Below, piece after piece: positions 23,594 to 32,315 of a stretch of 32,793 bases of DNA. The DNA comes from Ancalomicrobiaceae bacterium (GTDB taxonomy: Bacteria > Pseudomonadota > Alphaproteobacteria > Rhizobiales > Ancalomicrobiaceae). The notes under the pieces were generated by a model that ran no database searches, was not told where the DNA came from, and was given only the letters and a program-made list of their open reading frames with translations. The stretch's first letter is position 1. The number at the start of each line of letters is the position of its first letter. Location: assembly GCA_031291595.1 (NCBI GenBank), contig JARLIU010000110.1, forward strand, positions 1-32,793, given 5' to 3'. The position numbers and the translations under genes are program-made.

Positions 23594-25948
23594 ATGGCGC
23601 GGCCTGCGGCTGCACCAGGTACGTCGACGATTCGGTCGCGGCTATTCGGCTTCCTGAGAGCCGAGCCGCGCATCACCGGACCCGTTCGCCTCCTCGCTGC
23701 CCCTGCCTACCGCCGCCTCTTGGCGATGGAACCATATGTGCGGCGCTCCATTCCGGTTCTGATCGTCGGCTTCATCTCGATTCTCGCCATCAGCCGCACG
23801 GTGGCGCTGTTCGAGCAGCGGATCGCGATCGAGGATACCGCCCGCTCGGAGATCGCACTCGAAGCCCGGGCAGTCGCAGCCGACCTGCAAGCCGCCGAGA
23901 CGCGGCTGCCATCCGAGACACCCGGCGATCTCCTGCGCATGGCGACCGAGGGCATGTCGACCGCCAAGGTCCTGCCCGACGGACGGCTCATCCTGCTTGC
24001 CAACAAGGACGGCGTCGTCGTTGCCACCGTGCCGCCGACCCCGGTCTGGGAAAAGCGGCCGCTGACTGCGTTCCTCGGCCAGGGGCAGGCGCTGACCATG
24101 CTCGGCGAGCGCATCGGCACCCAGGACGTGACGCTGACCAACGGCGTTTCCGCCATGGCCGCCGTCGCCAATCTCAGCGCCAAGCGCGGCTCGATCGCCG
24201 TGGTGCAGAGCCAGGACGCGATCCTCAGCGCCTGGCGCAGCGACCTGCGCAATTCGGCGATGATGTTCGTCTTCACCGCCTCGATCCTGCTGGTCCTCAC
24301 CTATGCCTATTTCGCCCAGGTGTCGCGCGCCTCGGAGGCCGACACGCTCTATGCCGACACGATCGCCCGCTCGGAGACGGCGTTCAAGCGCGGCCGTTGC
24401 GGGCTGTGGGACTGGGATCTGTCGCGCGGGCGCATCTATTGGGCGCGCGCCATCTTCGAGATGCTCGGGCTGCAGCCGGATGACGGCATCCTCGGCTTCA
24501 AGGAACTGCGCGAGCTCGTCCACCCGGACGACGTCGATCTCATCGGCCTCGCCAACATGCTGATTTCCGGCCAGATCGGCACCTTCGACCAGGTGTTCCG
24601 CATGCGCCATGTCGACGGCCACTGGCTATGGTTCCGCGTGCGCGCTGAAGTGGTGGAGCGGCTCGATACCGGCTCGCGCCACCTGATCGGCACGGCCGCC
24701 GACATCACCGAGCACAAGCTGTTGGCCGACAAGACTGCGACCGCCGACCTGCGGCTGCGCGATGCGGTCGAGACCATTTCGGAAGCCTTCGTGCTGTGGG
24801 ATGCCGAGAACCGGCTCGTCATCTGCAACTCCAAGTACCAGCAGCTGCACCGATTGACCGATGGCGACATCAGGCCGATGACGCCCTATTCGGATGTGAT
24901 GCAGGCAGCGCGGCAGCCGACCATCCGCACCCCGGTGCGGATCGAGGACATGCTCGAAGACCGGCCGCAGGAAGCCGGCTCCTGTACCTACGAGGCACAG
25001 ATCGACGACGGTCGCTGGCTGCAGATCAACGAGCGCCGCACCAAGGACGGTGGCTTCGTCTCGGTCGGCACCGACATCACCCAGCTGAAACGGCATGAAG
25101 AGAAGCTGCTCGATAGCGAGAGGCGGCTGATGGCGATGGTCGCGGACTTGAAGAAGTCGCGGCTGGAGCTGGTCACCCATCGCCATCAGCTGGTCGACAT
25201 GGCGGAGAAGCTGTCGGAAGAAAAGCTGAGGGCCGAGGAGGCCAACAAGATCAAATCGGAGTTCCTGGCCAACATCAGCCACGAGCTGCGCACGCCGCTG
25301 AACGCCATCATCGGCTTTTCGGAAATCATCTGCGCCGGCATGTTCGGGCCGGAGAAATACCGCGAATATGGATCCGACATCCTCGAAAGCGGGCGGTTCC
25401 TGTTGAACGTCATCAACGACATTCTCGACATGTCGAAGATCGAGGCGGGACGGCTGGAATTGAACCTCGGCGAGGTCGAGATCGGCTCGATCCTGGCCGA
25501 ATCCGCCCGTGTGCTCGCCTTCCAGGTCGAGGACAAGGGGCTTACACTGTCAGTGGAAAGCCGGCCGGATATCCGCTGCAGCGCCGACCGGCGGGCGGTC
25601 AAGCAGATCCTGCTGAACCTCCTCTCCAATGCGGTGAAGTTCACACCGCGCGGCGGCACGGTGAAGGTCTCGGCGATCGTGGCCGGCGATCACGTCACCG
25701 TCGCCATTTCCGACAGCGGCATCGGCATCCCGGCGGCGCAACTGCCGAACCTCGGCCGTCCGTTCGTGCAGGTGGCAAACCAGTTCACCAAGACGCACCG
25801 CGGCTCGGGGCTCGGCCTCGCCATCGCCCGCTCGCTGATCGAACTGCATGGCGGCGAGATGCAGATCGGCTCGAAAGAGGGTGTCGGTACGACCGTCAGC
25901 TTCGATCTACCCAGGCTCGCTGCCGCATCGGTCAGGGCATCCGCCTGA
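23594..25948 (+). CDS. PAS-domain sensor histidine kinase, PleC/DivJ-like
   Basis: A 784-residue membrane kinase. Helices near residues 52-74 and 219-240 bracket a periplasmic sensing region of about 145 residues. Two PAS domains follow (about 260-375, with GLWDWDLSRGRIYW and ending AADITEH; and 388-500, ending GTDITQLK), then a coiled coil, HisKA with His563 in NISHELRTPLNAI, and a HATPase with LLSNAVKFTP, DSGIGIP and GSGLGLAI. The dimerisation block (MFGPEKYREYGSDILESG, then INDILDMSKIEAG) and the FTKTHRGSG lid are those of the PleC/DivJ/PdhS group that controls DivK/CtrA. The start ATG at 23594 follows GGGGGAG; the frame is open further upstream. No response-regulator gene is adjacent. Confidence 0.9.
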   Translation: MARPAAAPGTSTIRSRLFGFLRAEPRITGPVRLLAAPAYRRLLAMEPYVRRSIPVLIVGFISILAISRTVALFEQRIAIEDTARSEIALEARAVAADLQAAETRLPSETPGDLLRMATEGMSTAKVLPDGRLILLANKDGVVVATVPPTPVWEKRPLTAFLGQGQALTMLGERIGTQDVTLTNGVSAMAAVANLSAKRGSIAVVQSQDAILSAWRSDLRNSAMMFVFTASILLVLTYAYFAQVSRASEADTLYADTIARSETAFKRGRCGLWDWDLSRGRIYWARAIFEMLGLQPDDGILGFKELRELVHPDDVDLIGLANMLISGQIGTFDQVFRMRHVDGHWLWFRVRAEVVERLDTGSRHLIGTAADITEHKLLADKTATADLRLRDAVETISEAFVLWDAENRLVICNSKYQQLHRLTDGDIRPMTPYSDVMQAARQPTIRTPVRIEDMLEDRPQEAGSCTYEAQIDDGRWLQINERRTKDGGFVSVGTDITQLKRHEEKLLDSERRLMAMVADLKKSRLELVTHRHQLVDMAEKLSEEKLRAEEANKIKSEFLANISHELRTPLNAIIGFSEIICAGMFGPEKYREYGSDILESGRFLLNVINDILDMSKIEAGRLELNLGEVEIGSILAESARVLAFQVEDKGLTLSVESRPDIRCSADRRAVKQILLNLLSNAVKFTPRGGTVKVSAIVAGDHVTVAISDSGIGIPAAQLPNLGRPFVQVANQFTKTHRGSGLGLAIARSLIELHGGEMQIGSKEGVGTTVSFDLPRLAAASVRASA

Positions 25949-26779
25949 TCAGCGCCGGTCGCCTTTCGTCGCCTCCGCCCGCATGACGCGACGCTGGCTC
26001 CAGCGCAGGCAGGGACCGGCGAGGTCTTGGACGCGCATGATGAGGTTGAGCGCCAAGCCGTTGGTGACCATGAATATCCCGCGCTCGGCCGCAGCCAGGA
26101 TCGTCGCCGCCACGACGTCGGCCGAATAGACGCCGCCACCTTGGGTGAAGCGCTTTGTCGCGGCTGGCTTGGTGACATTTTCGGCCGCGAGCTGCGGCGT
26201 ATCGGTGTCGGGCGGCAGCGCCAACGTCACGGCGATGCCGCGTTCGGCCAGTTCGACGCGCAGCACTTCGGCGAGCCCGCGTAGGGCGAATTTCGATGGC
26301 GCGTAGGCCGAATAGCCGATGATGCCGACGAGCGCCGCTCCCGACGCGACGAACACCAGCCGTCCGCCGGGAGCGAAGGCCGGCACGGCGGCGCGGGCGA
26401 GGTGAAGCGCGCCGAAATAGTTGGTGCGCATCTGCTCATCGTGATCGGCGAGCGGCTGGTCGGCGAACAGGCCGGGCCGGGCGATGCCGGCATTGGCGAT
26501 CGCCAACCCGAGCGGGCCGAAGCGGGCCGTTGTCGCGGCGACCGCCCGTTCCACCGCGTCAGCCTCGCCGACATCGGCGGCGACCGCCAGGATATGGGCG
26601 TCGGCGCGCACGGCCTTCAGCTCGGTCACCGCGGCCGCCAGTCGCAATTCGTCGCGGGCGACGATCGCCACTGGCCGTCCGGCGGCGACAATCCGCCGCG
26701 CCATCGCCAAGCCGATGCCGGAGGATCCGCCGGTGATGAGGGCAGGCGCAGACGAAGGCGGCACGGGCAGGCGGGACAT
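25949..26779 (-). CDS. Short-chain dehydrogenase resembling 3-ketodihydrosphingosine reductase
   Basis: A 276-residue classical SDR: cofactor motif TGGSSGIG (16-23), NAGIA, a catalytic Ser in VFVASGAA and the Tyr-x3-Lys in YAPSKFAL. The motif LPPDTDTPQL followed by ENVTKP is the hallmark of the KDSR/FVT1 group, which reduces 3-ketodihydrosphingosine in sphingolipid synthesis. A C-terminal hydrophobic stretch (GIFMVTNGLALNLIMRV) suggests membrane contact, also as in KDSR. The start ATG at 26779 has only a weak ribosome site. Its stop abuts the stop of the convergent kinase gene with no base between. No serine palmitoyltransferase gene is in the window, so the sphingolipid role is inferred. Confidence 0.87.
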   Translation of the reverse strand: MSRLPVPPSSAPALITGGSSGIGLAMARRIVAAGRPVAIVARDELRLAAAVTELKAVRADAHILAVAADVGEADAVERAVAATTARFGPLGLAIANAGIARPGLFADQPLADHDEQMRTNYFGALHLARAAVPAFAPGGRLVFVASGAALVGIIGYSAYAPSKFALRGLAEVLRVELAERGIAVTLALPPDTDTPQLAAENVTKPAATKRFTQGGGVYSADVVAATILAAAERGIFMVTNGLALNLIMRVQDLAGPCLRWSQRRVMRAEATKGDRR

Positions 26780-26893
26780 CGCGGGGCTCGGGGCAGGCGG
26801 GGACGGCTTCGATAATTCCTAACATAAGTCCGCCCAACTCGCGCGACGAGGCACGCCAGGAGGGAACGTTGGTGGGCGGCAAATGCCCAATTC

Positions 26894-26967
26894 GTCAAAT
26901 TGCGAGCGAAGCAATCCAGTAGGCTGCGGGTCGAAGTCTGGATTGCTTCGCTTCGCTTGCAATTGAC
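26894..26967. repeat. Long inverted repeat of the ATTGCTTCGC type
   Basis: Arms at 26894-26919 and 26938-26967 are near-exact inverted copies apart from a 4-5-base expansion (CTTCGCTTCGC) in the right arm; the loop is 18 bases. Repeats containing GGATTGCTTCGCTTCGCTCGCAATGAC-like ends are widespread between genes in Bradyrhizobium-like genomes (recalled, not searched). It is probably a non-autonomous palindromic repeat and may also end the transcript from the right or left. Confidence 0.65.
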
Positions 26968-27033
26968 GGCGGTGGACGTCAGGTGATTGCCGTCGCGATC
27001 GAAACGCGCAGTATTGCCGCAGCTTGAATTTCG

Positions 27034-27060
27034 GCTGACAGTAGATTGAAGCCTGTCAGC
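27034..27060. repeat. Perfect hairpin GCTGACAG-N11-CTGTCAGC
   Basis: Perfect 8-base arms enclose 11 bases in the gene-poor stretch. It may be an operator, a terminator or part of a decayed element; there is no adjoining gene to decide. Confidence 0.4.
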
Positions 27061-27433
27061 GAGTGACCGATGTTGGCCCTAAGCAGCCGATCAGTCTGCA
27101 CGCGTCTTATGCCCGGTCGAAAACGTTGAAACTGCAAGGCTGTGCCTTGATCGATACTCGACGGGGTTATTTGATCGCTGCGCGGCGCAGGTCATACGCA
27201 ACCAGCCCGCGCCGCGTTCTGCTCGGCAATTCTGTGAGCGTCGCCAGCATCCTGCAACGTCTTTGGATACAACCGGCAGCCATTACGCCCGGATTGGCCA
27301 GTCAGCTTGGAAGTGCGATGGGCGCGCTGGCCAGTAAAGTCGAGCCAAATCCGGTCTGCTGAATGTCAAGCCGAGGTCATGCGGCAGCCGCAGTCAGATA
27401 ATTGGCCCGACTCTTCGGACAATTTCGTAGATC

Positions 27434-27805
27434 TCAATTGTAGTGATGATGGTGAGGCTGGTAATGGTGATGGTGATGGACGTCTCGACGCCGTATCACC
27501 CAGCGATAACCGTCCCAAGAGTAGCCGTTTGCCAGGTACCATTCCCGATCCCGGTAATGGTGGTGATAGTGATGGTGGTGATGATCATCGGGAGAATATT
27601 CCTGGGCGACTTCGATACCCTTGGCACGCTCCCGCCGGAAGTTGTCGGCCAACAGCCGCGTTTGCGCATCCGGTACTGGATCGAGCAGATCGCTGTAGGT
27701 ATTTGCCACGGGGATTGACGCGGAATAGGCGACATCTCGGACGCCGGTTCCTGCGAGCAAAGCAATAGTGGCGACGCTCGCCAATAGGACTGTCCTCAAG
27801 CTCAT
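27434..27805 (-). CDS. Small secreted histidine-rich protein
   Basis: A 123-residue protein with a signal peptide (core VLLASVATIALLAG, possible cleavage after AYSA) and a C-terminal half dominated by His runs: DDHHHHHYHHHY, then a short Tyr/Trp segment (REWYLANGYSWDGYRWVI), then HHHHHYQPHHHH; 17 His in all and no Cys. The start is taken as the second ATG (27805), 8 bases after GAGAGGG; an ATG two codons earlier (27811) is only 2 bases from that site. Such proteins bind Ni, Zn, Cu or Co as periplasmic buffers or scavengers. The family is not recognised. The lower GC and repeated CAT/CAC codons fit the AT-rich pocket around it. Confidence 0.75.
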   Translation of the reverse strand: MSLRTVLLASVATIALLAGTGVRDVAYSASIPVANTYSDLLDPVPDAQTRLLADNFRRERAKGIEVAQEYSPDDHHHHHYHHHYRDREWYLANGYSWDGYRWVIRRRDVHHHHHYQPHHHHYN

Positions 27806-27947
27806 GGTCATTTCCCTCTCAAATGCCGTTGCTGTCTATTCGACCCGAAGCCACTTGGATGGGGTCGATGGTGAATGTCGAGGTTATCCAGACTTTTTGC
27901 GTTCTATGTACTGCTGCGAGGTATTCGAATAGGCCGTAAGCGATTGG

Positions 27948-28679
27948 TCACTCTCCCTCTGTCTTAGCTTTGGCCCGCGCAGCCCGCGAGAGATTGCGAT
28001 AAGTCCCATCGAAGATGGTCCGCGTGTCCGATGTCCACCGCGTGCCGTCAGCCAGACGATCGCGATTTGCGGCAAGCCTGCGACTGCGCATTTCGCGCTG
28101 CGCCGCGGTTTCGGGGTCCATCGGCTCGAATGTCAGATCGGGGTCGGCCGGCAAGACAGCGAAAGCGATGTAGGGCTCGCCTTTGCGGAAGATGTGGGTG
28201 ATGCCGGGGGGCGGCGCGCGGAATATGCAGAAGAAAATCATTGGCCACCAATCGGTCCTGATCAGCGCAGGCACCGCGAGGGGCGTCGAAAACGTTGGAT
28301 CGGTGAAATACTTTGGATGCGGCTCTGTTCGCACCGCCCATCCCGGCGGCACTTCGAGGTCGAGCGATAACTGATGTGAGTAATAATCGTCACCGAACGT
28401 ACGAAACGGCGGCCAGGCCGGCGTATCCTCGGGCGGTTCTCCCCAGTCTGCCGTCAGCTGGACCTTGCCCGCAATATTCGTAACAACGAGTTCTTGGTCA
28501 AATGGATAGAGAAGCTCGAGTCCATAACGCGCGCTTTCGGTAAACGGCATGCAATGCCATGGTTGCTCATGGCTACCGTCAGAGCGCTGCGACCGGTCGC
28601 CCGCCCATCCTGGGATGGCCAGACGAATTTGGCGCGGCGGCGGTCGGCGGCCAAATTGCCGGTATCGGACCAGTGGCAT
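27948..28679 (-). CDS. DUF6065-like protein
   Basis: A 243-residue protein of unknown function. It shows what I recall as the DUF6065 pattern: WHCMPFTESARYGLELLYP early, a central PGWAVRTEPHPKYF, then RTDWWPMIFFCIFR and HIFRKGEPYIAFAVLP, ending in a charged Arg-rich tail (QREMRSRRLAANRD). No signal peptide or membrane helix is evident. The ATG at 28679 follows a GAGGT site at about 12 bases. In other genomes such proteins occur in small biosynthetic or modification clusters, but here it stands alone, 142 bases upstream of the histidine-rich gene on the same strand. The Trp/Tyr/Pro-rich composition suggests a beta-rich fold; no catalytic residues can be named. Confidence 0.75.
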   Translation of the reverse strand: MPLVRYRQFGRRPPPRQIRLAIPGWAGDRSQRSDGSHEQPWHCMPFTESARYGLELLYPFDQELVVTNIAGKVQLTADWGEPPEDTPAWPPFRTFGDDYYSHQLSLDLEVPPGWAVRTEPHPKYFTDPTFSTPLAVPALIRTDWWPMIFFCIFRAPPPGITHIFRKGEPYIAFAVLPADPDLTFEPMDPETAAQREMRSRRLAANRDRLADGTRWTSDTRTIFDGTYRNLSRAARAKAKTEGE

Positions 28680-29281
28680 CGCTATAAGGACCTCATGTCG
28701 TGGGCGCCTGTTGCGAAGCCGCCCGACAAGTCAATATGTCTTTTGAATGTTAAACACTTGGCAAGGCTTGCGTTTTAGGAGCTGAGTCCATCGGCACTTC
28801 TGCGCAACCTTGAACGCCACAACAGCACAATCGTCGATTTGGCAAAAATTGGATGCCCAAGCGTTCGATCTCGCTTTCATCTCGCCCTGTCGCCACACCA
28901 GCTCGGATCATACCAACTACGAACTTTTCCGTATCTGGCGGATCAAAGCAAGATGAAAATTGAGAATCACGCGTGCGTGATGGCGGAAATGCAGGAGAAT
29001 TAGCGGATCCCGTGCGACTTTTCTGTTTCCTCAATTGCTGGCCTTGCGAGGAAACTCGTTGTGGCTCTGTCTGGCAGTGCGGCAGACGTAAGTGCGCGTC
29101 ATTCCCATCTGCAAAAGTCGGCAACGTCCGCAGTTGGTGCATCTGAGCCGGTCGGCAACGTCCGCTTCTGGTGCAAAGCCGGTGATTCAGGTGGCGGCTC
29201 CAGCAGCAACCCACCCATACCCCGTCTAGTCCACCCAGCCGCGACTGCAATTCGAACTGATCAGCCGCCCAAAAGGGCACC
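28680..29281. other. 602-base gene-poor stretch with decayed sequence
   Basis: A 176-codon minus-strand frame fills most of this gap (28750-29280) but has irregular composition, no family and no convincing start. Its last 70 codons read more like a real protein (EKFVVGMIRAG, GRDESEIERLGIQF) and may be a gene remnant. A degenerate tandem repeat at 29117-29184 lies near the right end. Base composition is visibly more AT-rich than in the flanking genes. Confidence 0.45.
29117..29184. repeat. Degenerate tandem repeat, about 34 bases
   Basis: Two units each begin GTCGGCAACGTCCGC and share TGGTGCA a few bases on; the second unit has about three bases fewer. CGTCCGCTTCTGGTGCAAAG-like sequences occur as noncoding repeats in related genomes (from memory). 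Confidence 0.5.
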
Positions 29282-31324
29282 TCATGCCCCCTTCACCTTC
29301 GGCCTGAGCGTTTTCCTGACCCCTTGCGTGGTGAACATCTGCGCGCCGTGCTTGGCCCCTAAGCGCCTGCCCTCGCCGCCGGACAAGCCCGTTCCGGCGG
29401 GCTGGAAGCTCGGCACCAGATGGTGCTTGCCATTGCCGATCAGATCGGCGCGGCCCATCTCTTTCAGCGCCTCGCGCAGCGTCGGCCAGTTCTCCGCATC
29501 GTGATAGCGCAGGAACGCCTTGTGCAGCCGTCGCTGCCGGATGCCCTTCACCGTCTCGACGTCTTCGGAACCGCCGCGGCGCACGGCCTTCAGCGGGTTC
29601 TTGCCGGAATGATACATGGCGGTTGCCAGGGCCATGGGGGACGGCAGGAAAGTCTGCACCTGATCGGCGCGATAGTTGTTGCGCTTCAGCCAGAGCGCGA
29701 GGTTCATCATGTCGTCGTCGGTGGTGCCGGGATGCGCGGCGATGAAATACGGAATGAGGAAGTATTTCTTGCCGGCCTTTTCAACCGCCTTGTCGAACAT
29801 CAGCTTGAAGGCATCGTAGGTGCCGATGCCGGGCTTCATCATCTTCGATAACGGCCCGCCCTCGGTATGCTCGGGCGCGATCTTTAAGTACCCGCCGACG
29901 TGGTGCTCGACCAGTTCCTTCACATACTCGGGGCTTTCCACCGCGAGGTCATAGCGCACGCCGGAGGCGACCATGACCTTCTTGATGCCGGGAACGGCGC
30001 GCGCCTTGCGATAGAGCTCGATCAGGCTGTCGTGGCTGGTGTTAAGATTCGGGCAGATGCCCGGATAGACGCAGGACGGCCGGCGGCACAGCGCCTCGGT
30101 GCGCTCATCCTTGCAGGCCATACGGTACATGTTGGCGGTCGGGCCGCCGATATCGGAGATGATGCCGGTGAAGCCCTCGGTCTTGTCGCGGATCTCGGCG
30201 ACCTCGCGCACCACCGACTCGTGGCTGCGGTTCTGGATGACGCGGCCCTCGTGCTCGGTGATCGAGCAGAACGAACAGCCGCCGAAGCAGCCGCGCATGA
30301 TCGTCACCGAGGTCTTGATCATCTCCCAGGCCGGGATCTTGGCGGCCTCGTAGGCCGGATGCGGCGCCCGCGCGTAGGGAAGCTCGTAGACCTTGTCCAT
30401 TTCCGGCGTCGTCAACGGGATGGGCGGCGGCGTGACCCAGAGTTCCTTGTCGCCATGGCGCTGAACGAGCGGACGGGCGTTGCCCGGATTGCTCTCCCGA
30501 TGCAGGACGCGCGAGGCGCGGGCATAGGTCTCGGAATCCGACGACACCTGCTCGTAGGACGGCAGCCGGATGACGGTCTTGGCGCCCATCTGGCGGGCGC
30601 CTTCGTCCGCGGTGTCGATATCGTCGGCGTGGGCCTCGGCCCACCCCTCCGGCGCGGCCGGCTTCAGCAAGGCGATGCCGCGCACGTCGTCCATCTCGGC
30701 GAAGGCCTCGCCCTTGGCCAGACGATGCGTGACCTCGACCAGGGCGCGTTCGGCATTGCCGTAGAGGAGAATGTCGGCCTTGGCGTCGACCAGGATGGAG
30801 CGGCGGACCTTGTCCGACCAGTAGTCGTAATGGGCGATGCGCCGGAGCGAGGATTCGATGCCGCCCAGAACGATCGGCACCTCCTTGTAGGCCTCGCGAC
30901 AGCGCTGGGCGTAGACGATGACGGCGCGATCGGGACGCCTTCCACCCTCGCCGCCGGCCGTGTAGCTGTCGTTGTGGCGAAGCCGCCGATCGGACGTATA
31001 GCGGTTGACCATACTGTCCATATTGCCGCCGGTGATGCCGAAATACAGCGCCGGGCGCCCAAGCGCCTTGAAGGCGGCTGGGCTCGTCCAGTCCGGCTGC
31101 GAGATAATGCCGACGCGAAAGCCTTGCGCTTCCAGTAGCCGGCCGATGATCGCCATGCCGAAGGAGGGATGGTCGACATAGGCGTCGCCGGTGACGAGGA
31201 TGACGTCGCACTGGTCCCAGCCGAGCAGGTCCATTTCCGCGCGGCTCATCGGGAGAAACGGCGCGGTACCGAAGCGGTGCGCCCAGTGCTTGCGATAGGA
31301 GAAGAGCTTGATGTCGGGGGTCAT
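29282..31324 (-). CDS. ygiQ: YgiQ-family radical SAM protein
   Basis: A 680-residue radical SAM protein. The N-terminal domain begins with [20 protein letters not shown] and [11 protein letters not shown], both diagnostic of YgiQ; the iron-sulfur motif is CFGGCSFC (Cys346, Cys350, Cys353), in the middle of the chain as expected. Later motifs [10 protein letters not shown] and [17 protein letters not shown] belong to the same family, and the C-terminal DUF3362-like region ends in a basic tail. The ATG at 31324 is used; an in-frame TTG at 31354 would add ten residues and no good ribosome site marks either. The reaction is not known for the family. It stands alone between the gene-poor pocket and the pirin gene, on the same strand as both neighbours. 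Confidence 0.94.
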   Translation of the reverse strand: MTPDIKLFSYRKHWAHRFGTAPFLPMSRAEMDLLGWDQCDVILVTGDAYVDHPSFGMAIIGRLLEAQGFRVGIISQPDWTSPAAFKALGRPALYFGITGGNMDSMVNRYTSDRRLRHNDSYTAGGEGGRRPDRAVIVYAQRCREAYKEVPIVLGGIESSLRRIAHYDYWSDKVRRSILVDAKADILLYGNAERALVEVTHRLAKGEAFAEMDDVRGIALLKPAAPEGWAEAHADDIDTADEGARQMGAKTVIRLPSYEQVSSDSETYARASRVLHRESNPGNARPLVQRHGDKELWVTPPPIPLTTPEMDKVYELPYARAPHPAYEAAKIPAWEMIKTSVTIMRGCFGGCSFCSITEHEGRVIQNRSHESVVREVAEIRDKTEGFTGIISDIGGPTANMYRMACKDERTEALCRRPSCVYPGICPNLNTSHDSLIELYRKARAVPGIKKVMVASGVRYDLAVESPEYVKELVEHHVGGYLKIAPEHTEGGPLSKMMKPGIGTYDAFKLMFDKAVEKAGKKYFLIPYFIAAHPGTTDDDMMNLALWLKRNNYRADQVQTFLPSPMALATAMYHSGKNPLKAVRRGGSEDVETVKGIRQRRLHKAFLRYHDAENWPTLREALKEMGRADLIGNGKHHLVPSFQPAGTGLSGGEGRRLGAKHGAQMFTTQGVRKTLRPKVKGA

Positions 31325-31451
31325 GCCCGGAGGTTTAGGGGCTGGCGCGGCCAAGTCAATGGCAATGCGTCAAGTCAGGTGAATTGCGGATAATTGATTG
31401 CCGATTTCGGCCGGACCAATGCGGCGTTCGGCGCAGCCGGATCGACCGGCC

Positions 31452-32315
31452 TCACTCCGGCAGCGGGATGAACTCGGTCTCTTCGACCGGCAGCGCCATG
31501 CGGCCGCTCGCCCAGTCGGCCTTGGCCTCGTCGATGCGCTCCTGGTGCGACGAGACGAAATTCCACCACATGAAGCGCGGGCCGAGCGGCTCGCCGCCCA
31601 ACAGCATGACGCGGGCCGGGCCGCCGACCGCTTCGATCGCCGGTTCGCCGCCGGGCTTGAACACCAGCATGCGCCCGGCCTCGTAAATCTCGCCGTCGAA
31701 ACGGATATGGCCGGAGACGATGTAGGCGCCGCGCTCGGAGTAGTCGGGCGGAAGCGCCACCCTGGCGCCGTCGGTCAGGTCGGCATGGGCGTAGAACAGC
31801 GGCGACAACGTCGGCGCCGGCGATGTCAGCGCGTAGGCGGAGCCGGCGACCATCCGCAAGAACACCCGGCCATCGTCGGTGACCGGCAGGTCGCGGTCGT
31901 CGACGTGGGTGAAGCTCGGCGCCGCTTCCTCCAACGCTTCAGGCAGCGCCACCCAAGCCTGCAGCCCGTGTATGAAGCCGCCCTTCGACCGGAGACTGAG
32001 ATCCGTGCGCTCCGAATGGACGATGCCCGAACCGGCGCTCATCCAGTTGAGCTCACCCGGGCGGATCGCCTGGCGATAGCCGAGATTGTCGCGATGGAAG
32101 ATCTCGCCGTCGAACAGGAAGGTGACGGTCGCAAGTCCGATGTGCGGGTGCGGGCGCACGTCGATGCCCGCACCGGGCTGGAAGTCGGCCGGTCCCATGT
32201 GATCGAGGAAGACGAAGGGGCCGACCATGCGGCGCTTAGCGACAGGCAGGACGCGGCCGACGACGAGGCCGTCGCCGAGGTCCTTGCGGCGCGCTTCGAT
32301 GATCGTGTCGAGCAT
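31452..32315 (-). CDS. Pirin family protein
   Basis: A 287-residue bicupin of normal pirin length. The N-terminal cupin has all four metal ligands: His56 and His58 in RPHPHIGL, His100 and Glu102 in GIVHSERT, the iron site that gives quercetinase-like activity in E. coli YhhW. The second cupin (residues 180-270) ends with MWWNFVSS, another pirin signature. The ATG at 32315 is preceded by AAAGGG. Bacterial pirins are linked to stress response and flavonoid dioxygenation, but the physiological substrate is uncertain. The gene is separated by 127 bases from ygiQ and by 406 bases from the partial gene on its right. Confidence 0.93.
   Translation of the reverse strand: MLDTIIEARRKDLGDGLVVGRVLPVAKRRMVGPFVFLDHMGPADFQPGAGIDVRPHPHIGLATVTFLFDGEIFHRDNLGYRQAIRPGELNWMSAGSGIVHSERTDLSLRSKGGFIHGLQAWVALPEALEEAAPSFTHVDDRDLPVTDDGRVFLRMVAGSAYALTSPAPTLSPLFYAHADLTDGARVALPPDYSERGAYIVSGHIRFDGEIYEAGRMLVFKPGGEPAIEAVGGPARVMLLGGEPLGPRFMWWNFVSSHQERIDEAKADWASGRMALPVEETEFIPLPE

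Larger units (their letters stand above)
26780..27433. other. 654-base gene-poor AT-rich stretch
   Basis: No gene could be supported between the SDR start and the histidine-rich protein stop. A 99-codon plus-strand frame beginning with GTG at 27063 lacks a ribosome site, family motif or the GC3 bias of its neighbours. The stretch holds a long inverted repeat (26894-26967) and a second hairpin (27034-27060), listed separately. Confidence 0.5.

Noticed and set aside
27063-27362. 99-codon plus-strand frame with GTG start
   Set aside because: No ribosome site, no recognisable family and no codon bias like its neighbours.
27434-27600. Runs of ATGGTG/GTGATG triplets as a microsatellite or CRISPR-like repeat
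   Set aside because: They are the histidine codons of the minus-strand secreted protein; there are no regular spacers.
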